A stretch of 34,367 bases of DNA from PALSA-505 sp035308365 (lineage in GTDB: Bacteria; Actinomycetota; Actinomycetes; Streptosporangiales; Streptosporangiaceae): positions 1-34,367 of the forward strand of contig DATGGU010000044.1 in NCBI GenBank assembly GCA_035308365.1, written 5' to 3'. The notes under the pieces are model-generated. The model saw only the letters and a list, made by a program, of their open reading frames with translations. It made no database searches and was not told where the DNA came from. A program made the position numbers and the translations under genes. Each line of letters begins with the position of its first letter. The first letter of the stretch is position 1. Below, one piece after another: positions 1 to 8,147 of the stretch.

Positions 1-198
1 CGCAAGGACGGCAACCGCAACGTCTGGCCGGGCGACACGACCGGCATCTCGATCCTGAGCCGCACCGGCCCGAAGCTCATGCTGAGCTGGGGAGTGCGGT
101 CGGTAGCCGGATATCGGAAATCTGGGCCGCTGCCGCGGCCCTGTGATCAAGGCTCCGGCCCGGTAATCAAGGCTCCGACCAGGAACTTTTGTCATTAG
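1..198 (+). CDS. C-terminal end of an unidentified protein (partial)
   Basis: The first reading frame is open from the window edge to a TAG at 196-198. Its first ~35 codons end almost entirely in G or C, as real genes here do, and it includes residues such as NVWPGDTTGISILS. Third-position GC drops after about position 114, so the last ~25 codons look non-coding. The original stop may have been lost, or the frame may just run on by chance. I do not recognise the family. The gene starts outside the window, so its product and size cannot be judged. Confidence 0.4.
   Translation, partial: RKDGNRNVWPGDTTGISILSRTGPKLMLSWGVRSVAGYRKSGPLPRPCDQGSGPVIKAPTRNFCH
143..182. repeat. Two-copy 20-bp tandem repeat
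   Basis: Positions 143-162 and 163-182 are two adjacent copies of a 20-bp unit with the core ATCAAGGCTCCG. They match at 17 of 20 positions. The pair ends 7 bp before the -35 element of the promoter at 189-217, which is where an activator could bind. That role is inferred from position only. Confidence 0.5.
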
Positions 199-217
199 CG
201 CCGGATTCGGTTAGTTT
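189..217 (+). promoter_or_regulatory. Housekeeping-type promoter of the LysM/Rpf-like gene
   Basis: The -35 element TTGTCA (189-194) matches TTGACA at 5 of 6 bases. It is separated by exactly 17 nt from TAGTTT (212-217), which fits the actinobacterial TANNNT -10 pattern. Transcription would begin near 224, about 30 nt before the leader ORF and 150 nt before the main gene. Confidence 0.6.
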
Positions 218-254
218 TGCGTCGCATTACCCATCGAACACAAGGAGTAACGAA

Positions 255-293
255 ATGCTTGCAGGAGGTGAGATCACGCCTCTCGCCGAGTAG
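255..293 (+). CDS. Putative 12-aa leader peptide (MLAGGEITPLAE)
   Basis: The ATG at 255 follows an AAGGAG Shine-Dalgarno sequence (242-247) at 7-nt spacing. The frame reads 12 codons to TAG (291-293), just 8 nt before an intrinsic terminator hairpin. A local hairpin (265-282, arms GAGGTG and CGCCTC, loop AGATCA) lies inside the ORF and masks a GGAGG. A translated short ORF, an internal hairpin and a terminator ahead of the main gene match the layout of transcription attenuators. The signal sensed is unknown, and the peptide has no obvious run of a single amino acid. Confidence 0.5.
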   Translation: MLAGGEITPLAE

Positions 294-301
294 ATGAAGG
301 T

Positions 302-341
302 GCCCCGACCAGCGTGATTCCAGCACGTGGCCGGGGCTTTT
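302..341 (+). terminator. Intrinsic terminator/attenuator upstream of the LysM/Rpf-like gene
   Basis: GCCCCG (302-307) pairs with CGGGGC (332-337). Inside it, CCA pairs with TGG and CGTG with CACG, closing a 7-nt loop (ATTCCAG). A run of four T follows (338-341). It lies between the promoter and the start codon at 374, so read-through must be controlled for the gene to be expressed. Confidence 0.65.
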
Positions 342-373
342 GCATGGCAGAGAACCTCGGAGGTAAACACGCC

Positions 374-997
374 ATGTTGCTGCCAAGTATCGCAGCAGGC
401 AGTAGCGCCAAGGCGCTGATGGCCGTCACGATTTCGCTACATCCCGTGACAGCTCCGCACCACAGCACCTTTGTAACCGTCAAGGCCGGCAACACGCTGA
501 GCTCGATCAGCCAGCGCGTGTACGGCACCCCGGCCGGCTGGCCGGCCATCTGGTGGGCCAACCGGCACCGCGTGGCCAACCCGGGCACGATCCGGGTGGG
601 CCAGCGGCTCCAGGTACCGGCCTCGCACACCGTGCAGCCGTGGCTGTCCCGCCGCGCCATGGCGGCGATAGCCCCGCGGCCCACGGCGGCACCGGCGGTC
701 AGTGCCGCACCGGCACCGGCACCGGCGCCCGCACCCGCTCCGTCCGTGGCCGCCTACAGCGGCGCGCCGGGCAGCTTCCAGGCCTGCGTGATCGCGGCCG
801 AGAGCGGCGGCAACGCCGGGGCGGTCAACCCCTACAGCGGCGCGGGTGGCCTGTATGGCTTCCTGCCGTCCACCTGGCAGGCCCTTGGCTACTCCGGCCT
901 GCCGCAGGACGCGTCCGTGGCCGAGCAGAACGCCGCGTTCGCCAAGGAGTACGCGCTGACCGGCGGTGGCGCCTGGGCGCCGTACGACGGCTGCTGA
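374..997 (+). CDS. LysM domain protein with Rpf/transglycosylase-like C-terminal domain
   Basis: Probable extracytoplasmic cell-wall protein of 207 aa that binds and possibly cleaves peptidoglycan. A LysM domain covers residues ~32-82. An Ala/Pro-rich linker (about 100-126) follows. The C-terminal lysozyme-like domain (~135-207) carries the AESGGN motif of resuscitation-promoting-factor/transglycosylase proteins, with E143 as the expected catalytic acid. Cys138 and Cys207 could form a disulfide. The ATG at 374 is chosen because GGAGG (359-363) precedes it at 10 nt. Starts at 344 and 314 are in frame but lie at or inside the terminator. The N-terminus is only weakly hydrophobic, so the export signal is not clear. 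The family is associated with cell-wall remodelling and regrowth in Actinobacteria. Confidence 0.8.
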   Translation: MLLPSIAAGSSAKALMAVTISLHPVTAPHHSTFVTVKAGNTLSSISQRVYGTPAGWPAIWWANRHRVANPGTIRVGQRLQVPASHTVQPWLSRRAMAAIAPRPTAAPAVSAAPAPAPAPAPAPSVAAYSGAPGSFQACVIAAESGGNAGAVNPYSGAGGLYGFLPSTWQALGYSGLPQDASVAEQNAAFAKEYALTGGGAWAPYDGC

Positions 998-1009
998 ACC
1001 CCCTGCGCA

Positions 1010-1046
1010 GGAGCCCCGGCCCAGGTTGGCTTGGCCGGGGCTCCTT
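1010..1046 (+). terminator. Strong hairpin terminator after the LysM/Rpf-like gene
   Basis: A perfect 12-bp stem (GGAGCCCCGGCC at 1010-1021, GGCCGGGGCTCC at 1033-1044) with an 11-nt loop begins 12 nt after the stop codon. Only two T follow, as is common for actinobacterial terminators. Confidence 0.75.
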
Positions 1047-1211
1047 GCCGCCTCGTGACCGTCAATGAGCCCGCCCCGGACCGTTCGGGTGAAAATTTAC
1101 GGAGTCCGCAACGCACAGGTCACCCGGCCCACCTCCGCCGGCCGTCAAACCCACCCCTCCGGCAGCCGGCCCGCCTCCACTGGCTCAGATTTCGCGATGG
1201 CGGGACCGCAC

Positions 1212-1242
1212 TGGACAATGGAATCCTGGCGGGACGTAATTA
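1212..1242 (+). promoter_or_regulatory. Possible promoter of the AfsR-type regulator
   Basis: TGGACA (1212-1217, 5 of 6 matches to TTGACA) and TAATTA (1237-1242) lie 19 nt apart, about 30 nt before the chosen GTG start. The spacing is longer than the optimum of 17. This is the only promoter-like pair seen in the gap after the upstream terminator. Confidence 0.3.
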
Positions 1243-1271
1243 CTCGACTTCCAGGGACGAGAGCAGGCGCG

Positions 1272-4200
1272 GTGCGGATCGGGCTACTGGGACCCCTCGC
1301 GGTACACGACGAGGCGGGCCGGCCGGTGCGGGTCGGCGGGTCCCTGGTGCGCCTGCTGCTCATCCTGCTGGCCCTGGACGCCGGCCGGGTCGTGCCCGCG
1401 TATTCGCTGATCGAACGGCTGTGGGACGGCGAGCCGCCGGCCAACGCGGCCAACTCGCTGCAGTCGCTGGTGTCCCGGCTGCGCACCTCGCTGCGCCAGG
1501 CCGGCCTGGGCGGCCAGGTGATCGAGTCGCATCCGGCGGGCTACCGGCTTGCGGTCTCGCCGGACGAGGTGGATGCCGTGGCGTTCGAGCGGCTCGCCAG
1601 GGACGGCAGCACGGCGCTGGCCGCCGGGGACCCGAACACCGCCGCCGCGCTGCTGCGCGAGGCCCTCGGTGCCTGGCGCGGGCCTGCCCTGGCCGACGCG
1701 CCGGGCGCGCGGTTCGCGGCCGGGCCCGCCGCCCGGCTGGAGGAACTGCGCACCCGGGCCGCGCTGGACCTGATCGAGGCCGGCCTGGCCCTGGGGGAGA
1801 GCGACGGCCTGGTCGGCGAACTGCGGGACATGATCGCCGCCGACCCGGTGGCCGAGCGCCCGCGCGGGCTGCTGATGCGCGCCCTGTACGCGGCCGGGCG
1901 CCAGGCCGAGGCGCTGGCCGTCTACACCGAGCTGCGCGAACTGCTCGCCAGTGACCTCGGCGTGGACCCCTCTCCCCAGATCGAGCGGATCTACCTGGGC
2001 GTGCTCCGCCAGGACCTGCAGGCCCCGGCCGGAAACCGGCAGCCCGCCGAGCCCGGCAGGCCAGTCCGGCTCACTGGGGTGCGCAAGCCGCTGACCAGCT
2101 TCGTCGGCCGGGACGAGGATGTCGCCCGGGTGGTGAAGATGCTGGCCGAGGGCAGGCTGGTCACGCTGACCGGCCCGGGCGGGGCAGGCAAGACCCGGCT
2201 GGCCACCGAGACGGCGACCCGGCTGGCCGAGCAGGCCCGGGGATCCGGCGACTGCCGGGTGTGGTTCGTCGAGCTGGCCCCGGTCGCGGAACCCGGCGAG
2301 GTGCCCTACGCCGTGCTGCACACACTCGGCATCCGGGACGTGCCGGTGATCACCATGGCCGCGGCCGGGCAGCCCGCCGTGCCCGCCGACCCGGTGGAGC
2401 GGCTGGTGGCGGTGCTGGCCGGCCGGAAGGACCTGCTGATCCTGGACAACTGCGAGCACGTGGTGGCGGCCGCCGCCGCGCTCACCGATCAGGTTCTGGC
2501 GGGCTGCCCTGACGTGCGGGTGCTGGCGACCAGCCGGGAGCCGCTGCGCATCACCGGAGAGGCGCTGTGGCCGGTCGCGCCGTTGCCGGTGCCGTCGGCC
2601 GGTCCGGACGGCGCGGCGGGTGGCCTGGTCGCCGGCTATGCCTCGGTCCGGCTGCTGGCCGACCGGGCGGCGGCCGTGCGCCCCGACTTCACCGTGGACG
2701 AGACCAACGCGGCCGACGTGGCCCGGATCTGCTGGGCGCTGGATGGCATGCCGCTGGCCATCGAACTGGCCGCGGCCCGGCTGCGGACGCTGTCCGCCGC
2801 TCAGCTCGCGCAGCGCCTCGACGCCAGGTTCGACCTGCTGACCGGCGGGAGCAGGACGGCAGCAGCGCGCCACCAGACGCTGCGCGCGGTGGTGGACTGG
2901 AGCTGGGAGCTGCTGTCCGGGCCCGAGCAGGTGCTGGCCAGGCGGCTGGCCGTCTTTCCCGCGGGGGCCACGCTGAGCACGGCCGAACAGGTCTGCCAGG
3001 ACGTGGCCCTGCCCGCGACCAGCGTCCTGCCCGCGTTGTTCGGCCTGGTGGAGAAGTCGTTCCTGACCGTCGATGGGAACGGCGAACCGCGCTACCGGAT
3101 GCTGGAGACCATCCGGGCCTACTGCCTGGAGCGGCTGGCCGGGGCCGGGGAGGAAGACGCGGTGCGGCGTGCGTTCGCCCTGCACTTCGTGCAGTTGGCC
3201 GAGACGGCCGATCCGCTGCTGCGCACCGCGGAGCAGGGCGTGTGGATGCAGCGGCTGACCGAGGAACAGGACAACCTGCACACGGCCCTGCGCTGGGCCA
3301 TCGACCACCGCGACCCGGTGCTGGCGCTCCGCTTCGCGGCCTCGCTCGGCTGGTTCTGGCTGCTGCGCGGGCAGCGCCGGGAGAGCGCGGCCATGTCCAG
3401 GGACGTCCTGGCGATGAGCGAGCCCGCCGGGCTGGCCGGCCTGGACACCGACGGCCTGGACGTGGTGCAGGCACGTGCCATCTGCGCCCTGACCGCGGTC
3501 AACGCGAGCTGGGACATCGCCGCGATGCGGGAGCCACTGGTGGATGCGGAGTCCGTGGTGATCCCCCCCGATGGCGGGCTGCCGGATCCGCCGCCGCACC
3601 CGCTGGTGATCGTCGGCGCCGCGATGCTCGGCCTGTACGTCAAGCAGGATCCGGACTGGTCGATGCGGGTGCTGGCCATGTACGCCAGGTCGGACGACCC
3701 ATGGATACGGGCGGGCAGCGGGCTCATGCACGCGTTCTTCTCCATGGGCATGGGTCATGTGGACCAGGTCACCGGCCAGTACGGCGAGTCGTACGCCGGT
3801 TTCCAGGCGCTCGGCGACCGGTGGGGCATGGCGCTGGCGCTGATGGGCGAGGCCGAGCTGGCCCTGCTGCATGGCGAGCACGCAACGGCTATCGCCGCCC
3901 TGGAGCAGGCGATCGAGCTGAGCCGGGCCCTGACCGACTGGGAAGACACCGCGCAGATGTACGCCAGCCTGGCGAAGGCCCGCAGCCGGACCGGCGACCT
4001 GGACGGTGCGTACGCCGACATGGTCAAGGCCGACCGGATCGCCCGGTCGCTGGGCGACTCCGAGAGCGGCCTGTGGATCACCTACGTCCGGGCCGAGCTG
4101 GCCTGGCTGCGCGGTGACTTCGCCGGGGCCAGCAGCCTCAGCCAGCAGCTCGACGGCTGGCTGGCGAGCAAGCCCGCGGCCATGGGCTGGTCCTTCCGTG

Positions 4201-4583
4201 CGCTGGTTCTGTCCCGCTGCGGGCTGGCGAAGCTGCGCACCGGCAGTCTTGACGAGGCCCGGGCCGAGCTTGCCGATGCCCTGCGGCTGGCGGCCGACGG
4301 CCAGGACCGGGCGTCGGTGGCCACCGTGCTGGACGCGCTGGCCGCGGCCGCGCTGTGGCAGAGCGAGGACCCCGGCGACGCCGAGTGGGCGGCCACCCTG
4401 CTGGGTGCCGCCCACTCGGCCCGGGGAACCTTCGATTTCAGCAGCCTCGACGCCCCGCCTGCCAGGGACACCGCCCGGCGCGTGCTCGGCGGGGAGGCCT
4501 TCGAGGCCGCCTACCAGCGTGGCCGGGAACTGCCCTACGACGAGGCCCTGGTCCTGGCCGGGCGCTACGTCCGGCGGCGGTAG
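1272..4583 (+). CDS. AfsR/SARP-family transcriptional regulator with NB-ARC ATPase and TPR-like region
   Basis: Large cytoplasmic DNA-binding regulator of 1103 aa. The order is: an OmpR-type winged helix (about 1-95, starting RIGLLGPLAV), a bacterial transcriptional activation domain (~100-245), and an NB-ARC-type ATPase with P-loop GPGGAGKTR (around residue 303) and Walker B LLILDNCEHV (around 388). The long helical C-terminal half (about 620-1100) is TPR-like. In Streptomyces such proteins activate secondary-metabolite or developmental genes. The GTG at 1272 is preferred because it places the conserved RIGLLG at the N-terminus. An in-frame extension back to 1065 has poor codon use and no homologous look. 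The gene converges on the DrrAB-type exporter and overlaps its permease by 19 bp tail to tail. Its target genes cannot be told from the sequence. Confidence 0.85.
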   Translation: MRIGLLGPLAVHDEAGRPVRVGGSLVRLLLILLALDAGRVVPAYSLIERLWDGEPPANAANSLQSLVSRLRTSLRQAGLGGQVIESHPAGYRLAVSPDEVDAVAFERLARDGSTALAAGDPNTAAALLREALGAWRGPALADAPGARFAAGPAARLEELRTRAALDLIEAGLALGESDGLVGELRDMIAADPVAERPRGLLMRALYAAGRQAEALAVYTELRELLASDLGVDPSPQIERIYLGVLRQDLQAPAGNRQPAEPGRPVRLTGVRKPLTSFVGRDEDVARVVKMLAEGRLVTLTGPGGAGKTRLATETATRLAEQARGSGDCRVWFVELAPVAEPGEVPYAVLHTLGIRDVPVITMAAAGQPAVPADPVERLVAVLAGRKDLLILDNCEHVVAAAAALTDQVLAGCPDVRVLATSREPLRITGEALWPVAPLPVPSAGPDGAAGGLVAGYASVRLLADRAAAVRPDFTVDETNAADVARICWALDGMPLAIELAAARLRTLSAAQLAQRLDARFDLLTGGSRTAAARHQTLRAVVDWSWELLSGPEQVLARRLAVFPAGATLSTAEQVCQDVALPATSVLPALFGLVEKSFLTVDGNGEPRYRMLETIRAYCLERLAGAGEEDAVRRAFALHFVQLAETADPLLRTAEQGVWMQRLTEEQDNLHTALRWAIDHRDPVLALRFAASLGWFWLLRGQRRESAAMSRDVLAMSEPAGLAGLDTDGLDVVQARAICALTAVNASWDIAAMREPLVDAESVVIPPDGGLPDPPPHPLVIVGAAMLGLYVKQDPDWSMRVLAMYARSDDPWIRAGSGLMHAFFSMGMGHVDQVTGQYGESYAGFQALGDRWGMALALMGEAELALLHGEHATAIAALEQAIELSRALTDWEDTAQMYASLAKARSRTGDLDGAYADMVKADRIARSLGDSESGLWITYVRAELAWLRGDFAGASSLSQQLDGWLASKPAAMGWSFRALVLSRCGLAKLRTGSLDEARAELADALRLAADGQDRASVATVLDALAAAALWQSEDPGDAEWAATLLGAAHSARGTFDFSSLDAPPARDTARRVLGGEAFEAAYQRGRELPYDEALVLAGRYVRRR

Positions 4584-5371
4584 GCGCGGACCGCCAGCGG
4601 GGCGAAGACCACGAAGATGCCCAGCGCCCACAGCAGCGCCCGGATGGCGGGCGTGGCGACCCCACCACCGGTCAGCAGCCCGCGCTCGGCGCTGGTCAGG
4701 TAGGTCATCGGGTTCACCCGGACGAACGCCTGCAGCCAGCCCGGCATCGTGCCCGACGGCACCAGCAGATTGCTGCCGAACACCAGCGGGAACATCGCCA
4801 GGAAGCCGTACATCTGCACGCCCTGCGGGCTCTTCACCAGCATCCCGATCAGCGCCGACACCCAGCACATGGCCAGGGCGAAGGTGAGCAGCAGCGCGGT
4901 CGCCGCCAGGGCGGGCAGCACGCCGGTGCTGACCCGGAAGCCCAGGATCATCCCGAAGCCCAGGGTGACCGCGACCGAGATCAGGTAGCGCACCATGTCG
5001 CCCAGCACGGCCCCGGCCAGCGGCGCCCAGCGGGCGATCGGCAGGCTGCGGAACCGGTCGAACACGCCGCCGGTGATGTCCTGGTTGAGCATCAGGCCGG
5101 TGCCCATGGTGGCGAACACCACGGTCATGACCAGCAGGCCGGGCAGCGCCAACTGCAGGTAGGCGTGGGTGCTGCCGGAGATCGCCCCGCCGAACACGTA
5201 GGTGAACAGCAGCAGGAACATGATCGGCTGCAGGCTCAGGCCGACCAGGTCCTCCATGTTCGTCCGGATCTTCAGCACGCTCCGCCAGGTGAGCGTGAAG
5301 GTGTTCCGTAGCCCGGTCACCGGCGCCAGCCGGCGGGGCCGGGCGGGGGCGGGCAGGGTAGCCGTGGTCAT
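4565..5371 (-). CDS. ABC-2 type transporter permease, DrrB-like
   Basis: Membrane subunit (268 aa) of a two-component drug or metabolite exporter. It has about six hydrophobic segments, and a central region (LNQDITGGVFDRFRSLPIARWAPL) typical of ABC-2/DrrB permeases. Its ATG sits in an ATGA overlap with the stop of the upstream ATPase gene (5368-5371), so the two are translationally coupled. The 3' end overlaps the convergent AfsR-type gene by 19 bp (4565-4583), so antisense interference is possible. The substrate is unknown. DrrAB homologues export anthracyclines and other hydrophobic compounds. Confidence 0.85.
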   Translation of the reverse strand: MTTATLPAPARPRRLAPVTGLRNTFTLTWRSVLKIRTNMEDLVGLSLQPIMFLLLFTYVFGGAISGSTHAYLQLALPGLLVMTVVFATMGTGLMLNQDITGGVFDRFRSLPIARWAPLAGAVLGDMVRYLISVAVTLGFGMILGFRVSTGVLPALAATALLLTFALAMCWVSALIGMLVKSPQGVQMYGFLAMFPLVFGSNLLVPSGTMPGWLQAFVRVNPMTYLTSAERGLLTGGGVATPAIRALLWALGIFVVFAPLAVRAYRRRT

Positions 5372-6348
5372 CGGGCGCTCCTTTCGAGTTCGCGGGTCTG
5401 CGTGGGGTCATCCGGGGCCCGTGTTCCCGTCAGCGCGAAGAAGACTTCGTCCAGGCTGGCCTTGCGCAGGCTGAACTCGGCCAGCACCACACCGGCCGCG
5501 TCCAGGTCGCGGATGATGACCGGCAGCACCACCGGGTCGGCCACAGGGACGCGCACCATGCCGGTCTCGGTCTCGGTCGCCGGCGTGGCCCCGGTTCGCG
5601 CCGCCAGTACCGCGAAGACCCGGTCCCGGTGCGCCGGGTCGGCCGGGGACACCTCGAGCACCTGGCCGCCGGTCGCGTTCTTGAGCTGGTCCGGCGTGCC
5701 GGCCGCGATCACCCGGCCGTGGTCGATCACCGTGATGTCGTTGGCAAGCTGGTCCGCCTCGTCCAGATACTGGGTGGTCAGCAGGACCGTGACACCATCG
5801 GCGACCAGCCCGCGGATCATCCCCCAGACGTCGGTCCGGCTGCGCGGGTCGAGCCCGGTGGTCGGCTCGTCCAGGTACAGCACCCTCGGGTGGCCGACCA
5901 GGCTGGCGGCCAGGTCGAGCCGGCGCCGCATCCCGCCGGAGTAGGTCTTCACCGCCCGCTGCGCGGCGTCGGTCAGGCCGAACCGCTCCAGCAGCTCACC
6001 GGCCCGGGCCCGGGCGCTGGCCCGGGACTCCCCGAGCAGCCGCCCGATCATGATGAGGTTGTTGATCCCGGACAGCCCGTCGTCCACGGACGCGTACTGG
6101 CCGGTGAGCCCGATGGACTCGCGTACCTGGTGCGCCTGGCGGACGACGTCGTAGCCGCACACCCGCGCCTGCCCGCCGTCCGGCTGCAGCAGGGTCGCCA
6201 GGATCCGGACCGCCGTCGTCTTCCCCGCGCCGTTCGGCCCCAGCACCCCGAGCACCGTGCCGGTGCGTGCCACCAGGTCTACCCCGTCCAGCGCGGTCGT
6301 CTTGCCGAAGCGCTTGACCAAGCCGCTCGCCTCGATCGCGTTCGTCAT
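5368..6348 (-). CDS. ABC transporter ATP-binding protein, DrrA-like
   Basis: ATPase subunit (326 aa) of the DrrAB-type exporter. Walker A GPNGAGKTT is at 37-45, the signature YSGGM at 136-140, and Walker B VLYLDE at 156-161 followed by PTTGLDPRSR. The C-terminal ~90 residues form the extra domain characteristic of DrrA. The ATG at 6348 is chosen because an AGAGGA Shine-Dalgarno sequence lies just upstream and MTNAIEASGLVKRFG is a normal start for the family. An in-frame extension to 6447 adds an unrelated, His-rich stretch. It is the first gene of a two-gene operon. The 172-bp gap to the divergent GT39 gene carries three near-copies of CTGTCAG/TTGTCAG on the minus strand, whose role is unknown. 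Confidence 0.87.
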   Translation of the reverse strand: MTNAIEASGLVKRFGKTTALDGVDLVARTGTVLGVLGPNGAGKTTAVRILATLLQPDGGQARVCGYDVVRQAHQVRESIGLTGQYASVDDGLSGINNLIMIGRLLGESRASARARAGELLERFGLTDAAQRAVKTYSGGMRRRLDLAASLVGHPRVLYLDEPTTGLDPRSRTDVWGMIRGLVADGVTVLLTTQYLDEADQLANDITVIDHGRVIAAGTPDQLKNATGGQVLEVSPADPAHRDRVFAVLAARTGATPATETETGMVRVPVADPVVLPVIIRDLDAAGVVLAEFSLRKASLDEVFFALTGTRAPDDPTQTRELERSAR

Positions 6349-6520
6349 GATTGTCCTCTTCCGTTCGTGGTCATGCTCATGGTCGAGCACGCCACTGACA
6401 GAAGGCGCACCAGCCGCTGACAGCTCCCTGATGATGCTGCGGCGCATCCCGCTCGTCTAGTTCACGCCAACCGGGGCCGCGACCCGTGCCAGCCAGTGCC
6501 CGGCGGCTGACAATGCGGGC

Positions 6521-8134
6521 ATGACAAGTTCGGTAGCACGCAGGTTTGGCCGGTTCCGCGCGGCGGACGAGCGAGTTGCCGGTGACCGGCCCGGGGCTAC
6601 CGAGACCGCCGCGCGCCCGGCAGCCGGCGTGGCACCATTCAACCGGTTTGCGATCCTGGTGGGCGGCGTGCTGTTCGCCGTGCTGATGGCATACTCCACG
6701 CAGTACGGCTACGACCGGGACGAGTTGTACTTTTTCGACCTCGCCCGGCACCTGCAGGCCAGCTACCCTGATCAGCCTGTGCTGTCGCCGCTGATCGCGT
6801 GGGTGTCGCTGCGGCTGTTCGGCGTGTCGCTGGCTGGCCTGCATCTGTGGCCCGCGCTGGCCGCGTGGGCCACTGTGGTGGTCAGCGCGCTGACGGCACG
6901 CGAGTTCGGCGGGGGCAGGCGGGCCCAGTTGCTGGCTGCTGTCGCGGCCGCCACCGCGCCGATGCTGCTGGCCGAGGATCATCTGTTCGGCCCGACGGCC
7001 TTCGACGTGCTGGCCTGGGCCGGCCTGGCGTTCGTCGCCGCCAGGGTGGAGCGGACCGGCAACCCGCGCTGGTGGCTGGCCGGCGGCCTGGTACTCGGGC
7101 TGGGGCTGGCCAACAAGCACAGCGTGGGCATCTTCGCCCTCGCCCTGCTGATCGGCGCTCTGCTCAGCGGTGGCCGCCGGATGGTACTGAACCGCTGGTT
7201 CGCCGCTGGCGCCGTGATCGCGGTGTTGTTCACCATTCCCGACATCTGGTGGCAGGCACAGCACGACTGGGCGACGATCACCATGACCCGGGGGATCTAC
7301 CGGGAGGACGGTGGCCCCGGCAACATCGCCGACATGGTCTTCGGCCAGCTCGCCGTGACGTCGCTGGCCTTTGTGTGGGTGTGGATCGCCGGGCTGCGCT
7401 TCCTGTGGCGGTCGCGGCGGCCGCTGTGGCGAGCCCTGGTATGGGCGTACGGGCTGCTGCTCGTGCTCTTCGCGCTGACCGCCGGTACCAAGGACTATTA
7501 CCTCGTCGGCGCGTACATGTACCTGGTCGCGGCCGGTGCCGTCGCCGTGGACGGGTGGCTGGCGGCCCGCCGGGGCCGGCTGCGGAACCTGATGGTGATC
7601 AACGGGGCCTGCCTCGCGTTGGTCCTCTGGACGGTGCTGCCGGTGCTCCCCGCGGTGGACAGTGGCTATGCCGCCGACATCAACCCGGGGCTGATTGAGA
7701 CGGTCGGCTGGCCGCAGCTCGTCAGCACGGTCCGGGGCGTGTGGACCTCGCTGCCGGCCCGGCAGCGGGCCGGTGCCGTGATCTTCACCGTCGACTACGG
7801 CGAGGCCGGGGCCATCAATGAACTGGGCCGGGGTACCGGCCTGCCGACGGCGGTGAGCGGGCACAACAGCTACTGGTGGTGGGGGCCGGGCAATCCGCAC
7901 GCCACCACGGTCGTCGCGGTCACGCCGGGCCGGCACGTGGCCGACCCCGGCCCGGAGGACAGGATCGGCTACGGTGCCTACCTGGCCCGCTTCTTCACCA
8001 GCGTCAAGGTCGCGGCCACGCTGTCCAACCCGGACAAGCTCCACAACCAGGAATGGGGCGGGCAGGTCTACATCTGCACCGGCCCCCGGCATCCGTGGGG
8101 CCAGATCTGGCCGCAGTTGCGCCACTACGACTGA
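6521..8134 (+). CDS. GT39-type (ArnT/PMT-like) integral membrane glycosyltransferase, copy A
   Basis: Polytopic membrane protein of 537 aa with a GT-C fold, predicted to transfer a sugar from a polyprenyl-phosphate donor on the outer face of the membrane. After a ~40-residue cytoplasmic tail and the first membrane segment comes YDRDELYF (residues 64-71), the acidic first-loop motif of the PMT/ArnT family. About ten further hydrophobic segments follow, then a soluble C-terminal part (WWWGPGNPHATTVV). It is a close paralogue of the gene at 10191-11777, with long identical stretches along the whole length. No Shine-Dalgarno sequence precedes the ATG, so a leaderless mRNA is possible. The acceptor, whether lipid or protein, is unknown. 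Confidence 0.8.
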   Translation: MTSSVARRFGRFRAADERVAGDRPGATETAARPAAGVAPFNRFAILVGGVLFAVLMAYSTQYGYDRDELYFFDLARHLQASYPDQPVLSPLIAWVSLRLFGVSLAGLHLWPALAAWATVVVSALTAREFGGGRRAQLLAAVAAATAPMLLAEDHLFGPTAFDVLAWAGLAFVAARVERTGNPRWWLAGGLVLGLGLANKHSVGIFALALLIGALLSGGRRMVLNRWFAAGAVIAVLFTIPDIWWQAQHDWATITMTRGIYREDGGPGNIADMVFGQLAVTSLAFVWVWIAGLRFLWRSRRPLWRALVWAYGLLLVLFALTAGTKDYYLVGAYMYLVAAGAVAVDGWLAARRGRLRNLMVINGACLALVLWTVLPVLPAVDSGYAADINPGLIETVGWPQLVSTVRGVWTSLPARQRAGAVIFTVDYGEAGAINELGRGTGLPTAVSGHNSYWWWGPGNPHATTVVAVTPGRHVADPGPEDRIGYGAYLARFFTSVKVAATLSNPDKLHNQEWGGQVYICTGPRHPWGQIWPQLRHYD

Positions 8135-8147
8135 GGCTTGGCCTCAG
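8131..8147. terminator. Compact bidirectional terminator spanning two stop codons
   Basis: CTGAGGC and GCCTCAG form a perfect 7-bp stem with a 3-nt TTG loop. The left arm holds the TGA of the GT39 gene (8132-8134). The right arm holds, on the minus strand, the TGA of the response-regulator gene (8144-8146). No T-run follows. It is the only structure in the 9-bp gap between the convergent genes. Confidence 0.5.

Noticed and set aside
224..374. c-di-AMP (ydaO) riboswitch upstream of the LysM/Rpf-like gene
   Set aside because: Such riboswitches are common before rpf-type genes, but only ~78 nt separate the predicted transcription start from the terminator and I could not find the conserved core. 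A leader-ORF attenuator fits better.
1088..1102. 15-bp sequence GGTGAAAATTTACGG that recurs in inverse orientation at 29222-29236
   Set aside because: A single 15-bp match is within chance for a window of this size. One copy lies in the P450 coding end and the other in a leader with no shared context.
1284..5411. A very long open frame on the minus strand, about 1375 codons, antisense to the AfsR-type gene
   Set aside because: It is a by-product of high GC. The predicted protein is low-complexity Gly/Arg/Pro/His with no domain, and the plus-strand frame has clear ATPase and DNA-binding motifs.
6377..8125. Long minus-strand frame opposite the first GT39 gene, and the similar frame opposite the second (10008-12728)
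   Set aside because: Both are antisense shadows. Each encodes low-complexity His/Gln/Gly/Arg sequence, while the sense frames show conserved membrane-protein motifs.
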